Below, in pieces: positions 17,241-31,091 of a stretch of 64,000 nt of DNA; positions within the stretch are counted from its first letter, which is position 1; each line of letters starts with the position of its first letter. This DNA comes from Dongia mobilis (GTDB lineage Bacteria > Pseudomonadota > Alphaproteobacteria > Dongiales > Dongiaceae), in the NCBI RefSeq assembly GCF_004363235.1, contig NZ_SNYW01000001.1, forward strand, positions 140,583-204,582. The letters run 5' to 3'. Position numbers and translations under genes: made by a program. Below the pieces are notes generated by a model that worked only from the letters and a program-made list of their open reading frames with translations, had not been told where the DNA came from and did not search any database.

Positions 17241-17396
17241 TCAGCAATCGTTGGCGGGTTGCGGACGCAGGTGATTGGGTACGCGCAGGGCGCGGAGGCC
17301 GCAACGAATCTGGGCCAGCGGCCGCCCGAACCAGCCGCGAATTCCGATCACGACCGGCCAGGCGAAGATGTCGTTGCGTTTGGCGGTGACGTTCAT
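17241..17396 (-). CDS. possible small protein, 51 residues
   Basis: Short frame starting MNVTAKRNDIFAWPVV and ending RPQPANDC. Codon choice is strongly G/C at third positions, as in real genes here, and GGTGA lies 4-5 bases before the ATG. The product is basic, with a hydrophobic stretch near residues 10-30. No family recognised. It could be a chance frame in GC-rich DNA. Confidence 0.4.
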   Translation of the reverse strand: MNVTAKRNDIFAWPVVIGIRGWFGRPLAQIRCGLRALRVPNHLRPQPANDC

Positions 17397-17755
17397 GATT
17401 CACCCATACCTGGAATGCGGGTCGAAAAAATGGCGTCGAGATGACGCTTCCATGACGCGCAGACCCAGGGAAAACCGGAAGAAAAGAAAATCACCGGCGG
17501 GCAGTTTGGGGGGCGGTAAGCCCGCCGGCGGGGCTGGCGGCGCGGGTCGGTTCGGCCCGTCTTCCGCCATCGCCCTGTGCTTTTCGCAAAGCCAAGTTTC
17601 AATCGCAAACCTAGGGAAACTCCCGGCGGGGAGGGAGGGAAACCCATCCGCCGACGCTTCTAATCTAGGCATCCCTGCGCCAGATTTCAGTGATCGGGGT
17701 CACAATGCCGCGATCTTTCCATATTTCAGCCAAGCGACTGAAACGGCGCGACTTT
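17397..17755. other. intergenic stretch without a supported gene
   Basis: About 360 bases between the possible small gene and the next minus-strand gene. Frames exist on both strands, but their composition (Pro/Arg/Ser rich, no start signal) does not look coding. One GC-rich inverted segment (CACCGGCGGGC near 17502 against GCCCGCCGG near 17520) could be a terminator. Nothing else seen. Confidence 0.5.
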
Positions 17756-18520
17756 TCACTCGATATGGTCGAGGCGGGTCTGCAAATCCGCCTTTGCGGC
17801 GGTCAGCGTGAAGACAAGATCGTAGTGCCCGAGCTCGCTGGGATCCCAGGCGGCGACACTGACCGGGCCTGATTTCCAGGTATGGACCGGCATCGTCGAC
17901 GAGATGCCGGGCGCCAGCTCCACCTTGTCCTTCACCACCTGCGGGCTGCCGAGGCGGCGGTTGAGCCCGGCCAGCAGCTTGTAGCCCTCCTTGGTCTTCA
18001 CCGGTGTCAGGCGGGCGGAGACGAGTTCGTAGGACGTGCCGCTTTCGGCAAGGTCGTTGCCGCCATAGAGTGCCTCGCCGAAGCCGGTCTCGTCGAAACC
18101 GTCATCACCCGAGACTTCCATGAAATCGAAGCGGATGCGGGTCATGACGCCGTCGACCTCGACCTCGACCGGCCGCCACCAGGAAAGATTGGCGGGATCC
18201 GGCGCCACGACGCGGCAGGTCTTGACGCCGACCCGCTCGTAGCGGGCCTCGTTGTCGGCCACGTAACCCACCATGCGCTGGCGCAATTCAGGGTCGTCGC
18301 CGCATTTGACCGTCGCGCCCTTGGGCAGGCCCTCGAAGGGCAACGGCATGCTGGAGAACTCCTCCAGCGAGATACCAAGCGGATAGCCAAGCTGGACGGG
18401 AACCCGTGAATCGGCACTCGAATCCGCGTGCGCAACGCCTGCTGCCAGCAGCAGGGCGACAATTACACCGGCGCCGGTGGCGGGTGCCGCCGGGCGATTG
18501 GCCTCGAAGCAGGTTGGCAT
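17756..18520 (-). CDS. exported protein of unknown function
   Basis: 254 residues with an N-terminal export signal (hydrophobic GVIVALLLAAGVAHA, cleavage about residue 32). No family recognised. The mature part has only two cysteines (VKCGDDPEL and VKTCRVVAPD), which could form a disulfide. GGGGACGG lies just before the ATG. Monocistronic on the minus strand. A periplasmic location is inferred. Confidence 0.68.
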   Translation of the reverse strand: MPTCFEANRPAAPATGAGVIVALLLAAGVAHADSSADSRVPVQLGYPLGISLEEFSSMPLPFEGLPKGATVKCGDDPELRQRMVGYVADNEARYERVGVKTCRVVAPDPANLSWWRPVEVEVDGVMTRIRFDFMEVSGDDGFDETGFGEALYGGNDLAESGTSYELVSARLTPVKTKEGYKLLAGLNRRLGSPQVVKDKVELAPGISSTMPVHTWKSGPVSVAAWDPSELGHYDLVFTLTAAKADLQTRLDHIE

Positions 18521-18699
18521 GTTCCGTCCCCGTGTTCCCGTTGCCGGAATCGGGTGGACTTGTGCCGCCCGACTCGATGCAACTCACGCAGTCAGAATGC
18601 GCGTAAAATGCGACGGTTCCGTTGTGAGATTAATCTCGCAGCCTGTGAAATACCTGTGACGCCATATGAAGTTCGTTCGCCACGTATCGGAAAACGGGA

Positions 18700-20487
<1,788 letters not shown>

Positions 20488-20503
20488 CGATCGTCTCCCT
20501 TGC

Positions 20504-22830
<2,327 letters not shown>

Positions 22831-22831
<1 letters not shown>

Positions 22832-23967
22832 CACACGGCCTCCAGGATGGTGGCGATGCCCTGGCCGCCGCCGATGCATTGGGTGGCCAGCGCGAATTGC
22901 TTGCCTTCGCGCTTCAGAAGTGCGGCCGCCTTGCCGGTGATGCGGGCCCCGGTGGCGCCCAGGGGATGGCCGAGCGCGATGGCGCCGCCATCCAGATTGA
23001 CCTTGGCCATGTCGATCTTGAGATCGCGGATGCAGGCGATCGATTGCGAGGCGAAGGCCTCGTTGAGCTCGATGATGTCGATGTCGTTGATGGTGAGGCC
23101 GGCGCGCTTCAATGCCCTCTGCGTCGCCACGACCGGACCGATTCCCATGATCTCCGGTGCGCAGCCGGCAACCGAAATCGCACGGATCCTGGCCAGCACC
23201 GGCAGTTTATGCGCCTTCGCATATTCGGCCGAGGTGATGAGGCAGGCGGCGGCGCCGTCGGTGAGCGGCGAGGACGTCCCGGCCGTGACCGAGCCCGCCT
23301 GGTCGAAGGCGGGCTTCAACCCGGCAAGCCCCTCGGTTGTCGTGTCGGCGCGGATGGTGCCGTCTTCGCTGACCATTTCCTTGCCGGCCTGGATCGGCAC
23401 GATCTCGTCCTTGAACCTGCCGGCATCGCGGGCTGCTGCGGCCTTCTTCTGGCTCGAAACCGCAAATGCCTCCTGGTCCGCGCGGCTGATGCCGTATTTC
23501 TTCGCGACATTCTCGGCCGTCGTTCCCATCGAGATATAGGCGGCCGGCAGGCGCTCGTTGAGTGCCGGATTGGGCATCGGGTTAAACCCCAGCATCGGCA
23601 CGCGCGTCATGCTCTCGATCCCGGCGCAGAGGAAGGCCTCGCCCGCACCCATGCGGATCGAGCCCGCCGCCCAGTGGATCGCCTGCATGGAGGAGCCGCA
23701 GAACCGGTTCACCGTGGCCCCGGCGACCGATTGCGGCAGATCGGCGATGAGGCCGATGAGGCGCGCCACGTTGAAGCCCTGCTCGCCCTCCGGAAAGGCG
23801 CAGCCGACGACGAGGTCTTCGACATCCGAAGTCACCACCCTTGTCCGCTCGACCAGGCTGCGGACCACGGCGGCGCAGAGATCGTCGGGCCGCACCTTGA
23901 CCAGCGCCCCCTTGTTGGCGAAGTGGAAGGGCGAGCGCTGATAGCCCGCGATGACGACATCGGTCAT
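22831..23967 (-). CDS. fadA: acetyl-CoA acyltransferase (3-ketoacyl-CoA thiolase)
   Basis: 378-residue thiolase that cleaves 3-ketoacyl-CoA to acetyl-CoA and a shortened acyl-CoA. The nucleophilic cysteine is in VNRFCGSSMQAI (about residue 89), the histidine in ALGHPLGATGAR and the second cysteine in ATQCIGGGQG. Its start overlaps the ligase stop (ATGA), and its stop overlaps the next start, so the three genes are translationally coupled. Confidence 0.93.
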
Positions 23968-25706
23968 GGTTCAATCTCCTTGATGCGCTCGGCGCGCGCC
24001 TTTTCCTCGTCAGCGAGGACCTTTTTCAGGATCTTGCCGATGATGCTCTTGGGCAGATCGGCGCGGAATTCATAGAGCCGGGGCTTTTCGATCTTGGACA
24101 GGCGATCCTCCAGGAAGGAATCGATCTCCTCGGCGGTCGCCGTCAGGTTGTCCTTCAGCACGATGAAGGCCTTGACCGTCTGACCGCGATAGGCATCGTC
24201 GACGCCGATCACGGCGCATTCCTTGACCGCCGGATGTTCGTAAAGCGCCTCCTCGATCACGCGCGGATAGACCTTGAAGCCCGACGCATTGATCATTTCC
24301 TTGAGGCGGTCGGTGATGAAGACATAGCCGTCCTCGTCGATATGGCCGACATCGCCGGTATGGAGGCGGCCGTCATAGATCACCTCGGCCGTCGCTTCCG
24401 GGCGCTTCCAATAGCCCAGCATCACCTGGGGCCCCCTGAAGCAGATCTCGCCCTTTTCGCCGGGTGCCACCAGCTGGTGCGGGTCATCCAGCGAGACGAT
24501 CTCGCAGCTGGTCAAGGGGAATGGCAGGCCGATCGAGCCGGATTTGCCACCGGTATGGGTGGGATTGCAGCAGCAGACCGGCGACGCTTCGGACAGGCCG
24601 TAACCTTCGATCAGATGCGTGCCGGTACGGGCCTCGAAGGACTTGCGCACCTCGGCCGGCAGGGCGGCGCCGCCGGAAATGCAGAATTTGAGAGAGGTGA
24701 GGTCGAAGTCGTCGATGTTGGGCGCATTTAAGAGCGCGTTGAACAGTGTCGGCACGCCGGCCAAGGCCGCGGGCCGCTTGCGGTGGATCAGCTTCAGGAG
24801 TTTCTGCACCTCGAACTTCGGCTCCAGGATCATGGTGCCGCCGACCGCCAGCGTGAAGTTCATGACGCAGGTCATGGCAAAGGCATGGAAAAGGGGCAGG
24901 ACGCCGACCATCTTCGCTCCAGGCCGCTCGACCGTGTGGAAGAAGCGCTCGGCCTGGATCGCGTTGCTGTAGACATTGGCATGGCTGAGCATGGCGCCCT
25001 TCGGCACGCCCGTGGTGCCGCCGGTATATTGCAGCAGGGCCACATCCTTGCTGCAATCGATCGCAACCGGCTGATAGGCGCCGTCATTGTCGATCAGATC
25101 CTTCAGGGCTATGTGGCGGCTGTCGATCGTCATGCGCGCACGCGCCGCGCGCATGACGAAGGGATAGACCAGGTTCTGCGGGAAGGGCAGCTGGTCCGCC
25201 ATCGGGCAGACGATGACCGTCTTCACCCGGCATTTCGGCAGCACGGCATCGAGCTTGGGCAGCAGCTGGACGACATCCAGCGTCACCATGAAATCGCATT
25301 CGGCATCGTTGATCTGCCGCTCGATCTCGGGCTCGGCATAGAGCGGGTTGAAATTGACCAGGGTCGCCCCGGCCTTCAAGGCGCCGTGATAGAAGGCGAC
25401 GAAATAGGGGCAGTTCGGCAGGAAGAGACCCAGATGCATGCCGGGTTTCAGCCCCAGCAGCTGCAGCCCCTTGGCGATGCGGTCGGAGAGCGCCTTCACC
25501 TCGGCGTAAGAGTAGCGCTTGTCGAGGAAGTCGATGCAATCGAGCTGCGGGTTGGCCGCCGCCTGGTCGTCGAGCAGCGCATGGACCGGCTTCACCGCGA
25601 TGGGTGCTGCCCAATCGACCTCCGGCGGATAGGACGAAGCCCAGACGGGCATGCCTGCGCCCGGCTTGCGCGCCTCTTCCCCCACCCCCGACACGCTTGT
25701 CTCCAT
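23964..25706 (-). CDS. fadD: long-chain fatty acid--CoA ligase
   Basis: 580-residue AMP-forming ligase that activates fatty acids to acyl-CoA. Motifs: LLQYTGGTTGVPKGAMLSH (P-loop), IEGYGLSEASP, LHTGDVGHIDEDGYVFITDR and INASGFKVYPRVIEE. GGGAAGGG just upstream supports the ATG at 25706 over one 54 bases earlier. It is first in the operon fadD-fadA-fadN-type-acyl-CoA dehydrogenase, a full beta-oxidation turn. No FadR-like site or regulator gene was found next to it. Confidence 0.93.
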   Translation of the reverse strand: METSVSGVGEEARKPGAGMPVWASSYPPEVDWAAPIAVKPVHALLDDQAAANPQLDCIDFLDKRYSYAEVKALSDRIAKGLQLLGLKPGMHLGLFLPNCPYFVAFYHGALKAGATLVNFNPLYAEPEIERQINDAECDFMVTLDVVQLLPKLDAVLPKCRVKTVIVCPMADQLPFPQNLVYPFVMRAARARMTIDSRHIALKDLIDNDGAYQPVAIDCSKDVALLQYTGGTTGVPKGAMLSHANVYSNAIQAERFFHTVERPGAKMVGVLPLFHAFAMTCVMNFTLAVGGTMILEPKFEVQKLLKLIHRKRPAALAGVPTLFNALLNAPNIDDFDLTSLKFCISGGAALPAEVRKSFEARTGTHLIEGYGLSEASPVCCCNPTHTGGKSGSIGLPFPLTSCEIVSLDDPHQLVAPGEKGEICFRGPQVMLGYWKRPEATAEVIYDGRLHTGDVGHIDEDGYVFITDRLKEMINASGFKVYPRVIEEALYEHPAVKECAVIGVDDAYRGQTVKAFIVLKDNLTATAEEIDSFLEDRLSKIEKPRLYEFRADLPKSIIGKILKKVLADEEKARAERIKEIEP

Positions 25707-25862
25707 GGGTTCCCTTCCCAGGGGATTCCATCGCCTGCGGATGCCACTCAGGATCGGCATTCAGTCACAGCGATTTTGCGCATTCTCCGGCATTTAAGGC
25801 AAAGGAATGGTTAACGCGGTCTGGCAGCCGGTGGCCCCGGGAATTAGCGCAGCTAACCTGCC

Positions 25863-26225
25863 CTATAAACTGCCGCCCAGATCGCCCCCCAGGCATCCCG
25901 CGAAGCTGATCCCGCCCAGGGTCAGATTGCGGAAGGCGATGAGGCCGCCGGCCTGCTTCAGGCGACCGACCAGGCCGGGCCTATCCCCGGCGACGGTGAG
26001 GATATTGTCGAAGGCGGTGGGGGTGAGAAGGCGTGCATCCGCCCGGTGGGTGGCGGCAAGCGATTGCTCGAGGCTCCAGCCGGGCGGGAAGACGATGATC
26101 GCGGTGCCGGTTTCCCCCTCATCCATCTGGGCATAGGCCAGTAGGGCCGCCATCACGCCGAGCCACAGCGCCAGGATGGCGCCGAGCAGCTTCAGGGTCA
26201 GGGCATGCGGACTGAAGGCGGTCAT
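25863..26225 (-). CDS. small single-pass membrane protein
   Basis: 120 residues with one N-terminal hydrophobic helix (LGAILALWLGVMAALLAYA), then a soluble part. No family recognised. The C-terminus is Gly-rich (SFAGCLGGDLGGSL). A longer frame extends into the adjacent REP-like element, so the ATG at 26225 is preferred. The helix may be an uncleaved signal anchor. Confidence 0.6.
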   Translation of the reverse strand: MTAFSPHALTLKLLGAILALWLGVMAALLAYAQMDEGETGTAIIVFPPGWSLEQSLAATHRADARLLTPTAFDNILTVAGDRPGLVGRLKQAGGLIAFRNLTLGGISFAGCLGGDLGGSL

Positions 26226-26248
26226 GGAGGTTCCGACCTCTATAAGCC

Positions 26249-26323
26249 CGTCATGCCCGGGCTTGTCCCGGGCATCCAGTCGCGCGGCCGGCACTGGATC
26301 GCCGGGTCACGCCCGGCGATGAC
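26249..26323. repeat. REP-like element with two hairpins
   Basis: Hairpin 1 pairs ATGCCCGGG (26253-26261) with CCCGGGCAT (26267-26275). Hairpin 2 pairs ATCGCCGGG (26298-26306) with CCCGGCGAT (26312-26320). It starts CGTCAT and ends GATGACG. Same two-hairpin plan and outer bases as 13175-13256, so both belong to one interspersed family. Confidence 0.8.
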
Positions 26324-26334
26324 GCGGAAGAATA

Positions 26335-27558
26335 TCACGCCACCGCCGCACGGTTGAGGGCGCGTTCGTCGATCGGCCAATGGATTGCGGCGGCGAAAAG
26401 CCCCAAGGCCACGCTGATCCACCAGACGGCGTCGAAACTTCCCGTTGTCTCGAAGAGATAGCCGGCCAGCCAGACGCCGAGGAATGAACCCAGCTGGTGG
26501 CTGACGAAGACGATGCCGAACAGCATCGACATGGAGCCCAGCCCGAAGATCTGCGCCACCAGGCCCGAGGTCAGCGGCACGGTGGAGAGCCAGAGCAGGC
26601 CCATGACGGCGGAGAAGACGAGGACGCTCGCCGGCGTGATGGGAAGCAGCATGAAGGCGGTGATGGCGACGCAGCGGCCGAGATAGATCATGACCAGCAG
26701 GTATTTCTTGCTGTGCCTGCCGCCGAGCACGCCGGCGGTATAGGCGCCCACGATGTTGAAGCCGCCGATCAGCGAGACTGCCCAGGCGCCGATATCAAGG
26801 CCGATGCCGCGGGTCTGCACGAAGGCGGGGATATAGGTCTGGATGAAGGTGACCTGGAAGCCGCAGACGAAGAAGCCGAGGATGAGCAGCCAATAGGCGC
26901 GCTGGTCGAAGGCCTCGGCGAGGGCGGCGTGCCAGGAAAGCGCGGAAGGTGCCGCGTGGGGTTCTGCCTTGCGGCTTTTGAGCGCGATGGCGAGCGGGAT
27001 GATGGCAAGGCAGAGCAGCCCGGTCATGATCATCGCTGTCTCCCAGCCGAAGGCTTCGAGCAGCACGGCGCCCAGAGGCGTCAGCAGGAATTGCCCCAGC
27101 GAGCCGGAGGCGGTGGCGATGCCGAGTGCCCAGCTGCGCTGCTCGGCCGGTACCAGGCGCGCGAACGCTCCCATCACGATCATGAAGGAGGCCGATGACA
27201 TGCCAAAGCCGACCAGCACACCCAGGGTCAGATAGAGCTGGATGGCGGATTGCGAGAGTGCGCCCAGGATGACGCCGGCTGCATAGAGGAGGCCGCCGGT
27301 GGCGAGCACGCGCGCGGTGCCGTAACGATCGGCCATGGCGCCGGCAAAGGGCTGGCCCAGGCCCCAGAGCAGGGCCTGCAGCGCCATGGCAAAGCCGAAA
27401 TCGGCCTTGGTGAATTCCCTGGCATCCACCATGGGCAGGAGGAAGAGCCCGAAATCCGAGCGCACGCCGAAGCCGATCAGGCCGATGCCGCAGCCGGCCG
27501 CGATGATCCAGAGAATGCGGGTATCCGGTGCGGCCTTCGCCGCCGATTGTGGCGCCAT
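26335..27558 (-). CDS. MFS transporter
   Basis: 407-residue major facilitator with about twelve hydrophobic helices. The helix 2-3 region reads LLWGLGQPFAGAMADRYGTARVLATGG, carrying the MFS D-R-x-G type loop. The family resembles oxalate/formate and monocarboxylate-type MFS carriers, but the substrate is not evident. GGGAGACG precedes the ATG. It stands alone, with a REP-like element and a small membrane protein downstream. Confidence 0.85.
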   Translation of the reverse strand: MAPQSAAKAAPDTRILWIIAAGCGIGLIGFGVRSDFGLFLLPMVDAREFTKADFGFAMALQALLWGLGQPFAGAMADRYGTARVLATGGLLYAAGVILGALSQSAIQLYLTLGVLVGFGMSSASFMIVMGAFARLVPAEQRSWALGIATASGSLGQFLLTPLGAVLLEAFGWETAMIMTGLLCLAIIPLAIALKSRKAEPHAAPSALSWHAALAEAFDQRAYWLLILGFFVCGFQVTFIQTYIPAFVQTRGIGLDIGAWAVSLIGGFNIVGAYTAGVLGGRHSKKYLLVMIYLGRCVAITAFMLLPITPASVLVFSAVMGLLWLSTVPLTSGLVAQIFGLGSMSMLFGIVFVSHQLGSFLGVWLAGYLFETTGSFDAVWWISVALGLFAAAIHWPIDERALNRAAVA

Positions 27559-27687
27559 GCGACGTCTCCCAGGCTTCGATAGGGCGGGAGTCTAGCGCGG
27601 CTTCTCTCCGCTTGAGCAGAGGCGATGCCGGGAGGGGCTTATGCCCTCACCGCATGTATCGGGACAATCGGGCAGGCGGCGAAGGCC

Positions 27688-28473
27688 TCACCCCAGCCCG
27701 AACTGCGTCACCACCTTGGCGAAATCGTCGGCGAAATTGCCGCCGGTACGGATGATGGCCGTGCCTTGCGGCAGGCGGTTGAAGACGGTCGCGGCCAGAT
27801 CCTGGCTGGTGAGGACGGCGCCGGGAATCTTCTCTGTGCCCTCGATGGCTTTCAAGGCGCGCAACAGATCGACGCCGTTCAAACCCGTCATCACCTGCGA
27901 GGTCAGCACCATGTCGGGGCGGAGGCGGAGCGCCATGGCGAGCGCCTCGACCGGATCGGCAAGGGTGGTGACGCGGAAGCCGCAGGCCTTGATCTGCTGG
28001 GCGAGCAGCTTGGCGACCGCGCGCGCCGGCGTCACCAGCAGGATCTCGACATTGCGGATCTCGACATCCTTCTCGGAAAAGCTCTGGTTGATATGCGAAG
28101 GCAGCGCGCGGACGATGCTGGCAATCTCCTCGTCGGCGGGCTGCGACTTCCGCTCCAGCATCTCGCCCAGCTTGTCGACGAAGATCTGAAGGTCGTTCTG
28201 GCTCCTGTCCTGCCAGTCGGTGAGATCGTCGAGATAGGCGCCGAGGCGGTGCGCGATCATGGAGAGCACGGGATAGCCGAAGCTGCGGCCGGCGCCCTGC
28301 AATTCGTGGCCGTGGCGGCGGAATTGCTCGAGCAGGTTCTCGGCCGGGCCCTGGGCGGCGATCTCGTCCAGCAGCCGGTTCATCTCGGCGATGTGCTGGG
28401 TCGCCTCGTCGCGGAATTCAAGTTCGTCGCGCTGCGCCAATTCGTCGGCATTGGCGCCGATTACCTTCACCAT
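27688..28473 (-). CDS. Hpt domain fused to a degenerate receiver domain
   Basis: 261 residues. The N-terminal helical part (about 15-125) contains HGHELQGAGRSFGYPVL, matching the histidine phosphotransfer motif H-x-L-[KQ]-G with His56 as candidate phospho-site. The C-terminal part (about 142-258) has the receiver fold pattern, but the acidic pair is missing (ILLVTP) and the acceptor position is Ser192 (PDMVLTSQVMTGLNG). The receiver is therefore probably not phosphorylated. Start ATG at 28473; an upstream in-frame start exists. No kinase gene is adjacent. Likely a phosphorelay adaptor or a regulator of one (inference). Confidence 0.68.
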   Translation of the reverse strand: MVKVIGANADELAQRDELEFRDEATQHIAEMNRLLDEIAAQGPAENLLEQFRRHGHELQGAGRSFGYPVLSMIAHRLGAYLDDLTDWQDRSQNDLQIFVDKLGEMLERKSQPADEEIASIVRALPSHINQSFSEKDVEIRNVEILLVTPARAVAKLLAQQIKACGFRVTTLADPVEALAMALRLRPDMVLTSQVMTGLNGVDLLRALKAIEGTEKIPGAVLTSQDLAATVFNRLPQGTAIIRTGGNFADDFAKVVTQFGLG

Positions 28474-28653
28474 GGTCCGGACCTTCCCGATCTTCTCAAG
28501 CGGATGGCTTGGCCGCGTATCCCCGGCGCAGCCTGCCTCCGTCCGGCGCATGATTCCGCCAAGAATATGAAGAAAGGCTAAATGGACCCGCTCAATGGTG
28601 TGGTCCTGGGAAGATAATCGGACGCGCTACAGCCAGCGCTGTTTGACCCGGCG

Positions 28654-29514
28654 CTAGTAGGCCTTGACCACGAGCACATCCGTCGGCGGCTGGTTGAGGA
28701 TGTCGGTGGCGACGCTGCCCCAGATCGCCGCCGACATGCCGGTTCGGCCATGGGTGCCGATCACCAGCAGATCGGCGCTGAGGCGCGCGCATTCCTCCGG
28801 CAGCAGGCGATGCGGCTCGCCCTCGCGCAGGATCTTGTTGAGCCGCTCCGGGGCGATGCCGCCATCGCGGCCGCGCTTTTCCATCAGATCCATCTCATCC
28901 TCGAGGAAGGCGTCGAAGGCGAGGCGCTGGTCGAGCGCCACCTCGGTCGCCGTCTCGGCACTGCCCAGGAAGCCCTTGAAGGGCACGTGATAGGCATGGA
29001 CCAGGTGATATTGCGCGCTGCCGGCCAGCTTCATCGCCTCGCGCAGGGCGGCGCGGGAATAGACCGAGAAATCGACACCGATCACCACCTGGCCATAGGG
29101 TTGCGCCGCCTCGTTCTTCACCAGCAGGATCGGCAGGCGGGTCGATTTGACGATCTGGCCGGCCGTGGTGGCGGCGAAGGAACGCCGCGTCGGCTGGGCC
29201 GCCTCGTTATGGATGCCGAGCAGGATGAGATCGGCCTTGATCGCCGCGGCATGGCGCGCGATGTCGGTCTTGGCGTGGCCGGCCAGCACCTCCAGCGTCG
29301 CCTTGACGCCGGTTCTCGCCGCCTGGGTCTCCGCTTCCTTCGCCAGTGCCGCGCGCGCCCATTCGATGGAATGCGTCCTGAGTTCGGCCGGCAGATCGGC
29401 ATCGACCACATAGAGGATCGACATCTCGGCCTTCTGCTGCTGGGCGAGGGCATAGCCGCGCGCGATGGCGCGGTCGGAACGCGGCGACAAATCCGTGGCG
29501 ACGAGAATCTTCAT
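28654..29514 (-). CDS. tandem universal stress protein (two UspA domains)
   Basis: 286-residue cytoplasmic protein with two UspA folds (about 2-140 and 145-286). Domain 2 keeps the ATP-binding signature G-x-x-G-x9-G-S (GTHGRTGMSAAIWGSVA). Domain 1 has LLGIHNEAAQ in that place and looks non-binding. The ATG at 29514 lies ten bases after GGAGG, which favours it over a TTG three codons earlier. Monocistronic as far as seen. Confidence 0.88.
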   Translation of the reverse strand: MKILVATDLSPRSDRAIARGYALAQQQKAEMSILYVVDADLPAELRTHSIEWARAALAKEAETQAARTGVKATLEVLAGHAKTDIARHAAAIKADLILLGIHNEAAQPTRRSFAATTAGQIVKSTRLPILLVKNEAAQPYGQVVIGVDFSVYSRAALREAMKLAGSAQYHLVHAYHVPFKGFLGSAETATEVALDQRLAFDAFLEDEMDLMEKRGRDGGIAPERLNKILREGEPHRLLPEECARLSADLLVIGTHGRTGMSAAIWGSVATDILNQPPTDVLVVKAY

Positions 29515-29548
29515 CCCGTGCAATCCTCCTTCGGGTCGTGGTTATCCG

Positions 29549-30010
29549 TCAGCTTGTCCCAACCTGTTCTACCGACAGCATGGCGCCCCTGACAGAGGTC
29601 ACCTTGACGCGGGTGCCCGCGGGCAGGTCCGGTCCTTCGCAGCGCCAGACCGTATCGTCGATCCGGATCTGGCCGCGGCCGTTGACGATCGGCTCGGACA
29701 ATGTCGCCGTGCGCGCCACCATCTGCTCACCGCGGCGGTTGAGGGTGTTGTCGTCGCTCTGGATCACCAGCTTGTCGCGGAACCGATACCAGGCCAGAAC
29801 GGAAACGCCGGAAAGCAGGGCGAAGACCAGCACCTGGATTTCCCAGGTCAGGCTCGGCACCACCAGCGCCACGATTCCGGTAAGCAGGGCCGCGCCGCCC
29901 AGCCACAGGAAGAAGAAGCCCGGGGTGAGGATTTCGAGGCCCGCCAGCAATGCGGCCAGGATCATCCAGTGCCAGAACTCAAGCTCGAATGGAATGCCGA
30001 CCTCGCTCAT
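29549..30010 (-). CDS. NfeD-family membrane protein
   Basis: 153 residues: two or three membrane helices (FWHWMILAALLAGLEIL, FFFLWLGGAALLTGIVALVV, VLVFALLSGVSVLAW), then a cytoplasmic OB-fold (about 90-150, starting at LNRRGEQMVARTATL). This is the short NfeD1b form that pairs with SPFH proteins. It lies 15 bases after the SPFH gene, the classic pairing, and likely acts with it in membrane-domain quality control. Confidence 0.88.
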   Translation of the reverse strand: MSEVGIPFELEFWHWMILAALLAGLEILTPGFFFLWLGGAALLTGIVALVVPSLTWEIQVLVFALLSGVSVLAWYRFRDKLVIQSDDNTLNRRGEQMVARTATLSEPIVNGRGQIRIDDTVWRCEGPDLPAGTRVKVTSVRGAMLSVEQVGTS

Positions 30011-30025
30011 CTCGACCTCTTGCCG

Positions 30026-30988
30026 TTACGGCTTCTGCCAGGGTCCTGTGCCGGCGGCGCCACCACTGCGATCGCCCAGCGCCGTCTTGGCCAGCTCGGC
30101 GATGCCGCCCAGTGCGCCGATCACATTGCTCGCCTCCAGCGGCATCAGGATCACCTTCTGGTTCGGGGCGCCGGCAATGGCCTGCAGGGCCTCGGTATAT
30201 TTGAGGCCGAGGAAGTAGTTGACCGCCTGCACGCTGCCCTTGGCGATGGATTCCGAGACGACCTCGGTCGCCTTGGCTTCCGCCTGGGCGAGGCGCTCGC
30301 GCGCTTCCGCCTCGCGGAAGGCGGCTTCGCGCTCGCCCTCGGCCTGCAGGATCGCGGCCTGCTTCTCGCCCTCGGCCTTGAGGATCGCCGCCTGCCGCAA
30401 CCCTTCCGCTTCCAGGATGGCGGCGCGCTTGTCTCGCTCGGCCTTCATCTGGCGGGCCATGCTGTCGACCAGGTCCTTCGGCGGGGCGATGTCCTTGATC
30501 TCGATACGCGTCACCTTCATGCCCCAGGGCTGGGTCGCGTCGTCGACCACATGGAGGAGCTGCGCGTTGATCTTGTCGCGCTGCGAGAGCAGTTCGTCCA
30601 GATCCATCGAGCCCATCACCGTCCGGATATTGGTCATGGTGAGGTTCAGGATCGCGTTCTCGAGATCGTTGACCTCATAGGCGGCCTTGGCCGCCTCCAG
30701 CACCTGGTAGAAGACGACGCCGTCGACGCTGACCATGGCGTTGTCCTTGGTGATCACTTCCTGGGTCGGCACGTCGAGCACCGATTCCATCATGTTGATC
30801 TTGGCGCCGATGCGGTCGACGAAGGGAATGATGAAGTTGAGGCCCGGGCGCAGCGTGTGGGTGTAGCGGCCGAACCTTTCCACGGTCCATTCGCGTCCCT
30901 GCGGCACCGATTTGATCCCCATGAAGACGAGGAGGACCGCCACCACCAGCAGGACGATGACGAAGATCGCAAACGTGCTCAGGCCCAT
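30026..30988 (-). CDS. SPFH/Band 7 membrane protein (QmcA/stomatin-like)
   Basis: 320 residues with an N-terminal membrane helix ([19 protein letters not shown]), the SPFH domain (about 30-190; [15 protein letters not shown] at its start), and a long Glu/Ala/Arg-rich coiled coil (about 185-255, [22 protein letters not shown] repeats). It forms oligomeric membrane scaffolds and works with the downstream NfeD partner. GGGGGGAAA lies just before the ATG at 30988. Confidence 0.92.
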   Translation of the reverse strand: MGLSTFAIFVIVLLVVAVLLVFMGIKSVPQGREWTVERFGRYTHTLRPGLNFIIPFVDRIGAKINMMESVLDVPTQEVITKDNAMVSVDGVVFYQVLEAAKAAYEVNDLENAILNLTMTNIRTVMGSMDLDELLSQRDKINAQLLHVVDDATQPWGMKVTRIEIKDIAPPKDLVDSMARQMKAERDKRAAILEAEGLRQAAILKAEGEKQAAILQAEGEREAAFREAEARERLAQAEAKATEVVSESIAKGSVQAVNYFLGLKYTEALQAIAGAPNQKVILMPLEASNVIGALGGIAELAKTALGDRSGGAAGTGPWQKP

Positions 30989-31091
30989 GGTTTCCCCCCA
31001 GACAGGACGGCGCGGCGAGATGCCGCTGCCGGTCACCCCAAGAATGTAGGGGGCTTTTGCCGGCTTGCAAGTGAAACTGGCGGGACGGACC

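Noticed and set aside
17275..17811. A 178-codon plus-strand frame in the 17.2-17.8 kb gap
   Set aside because: Composition is not gene-like, it overlaps the end of the minus-strand exported protein, and there is no start signal.
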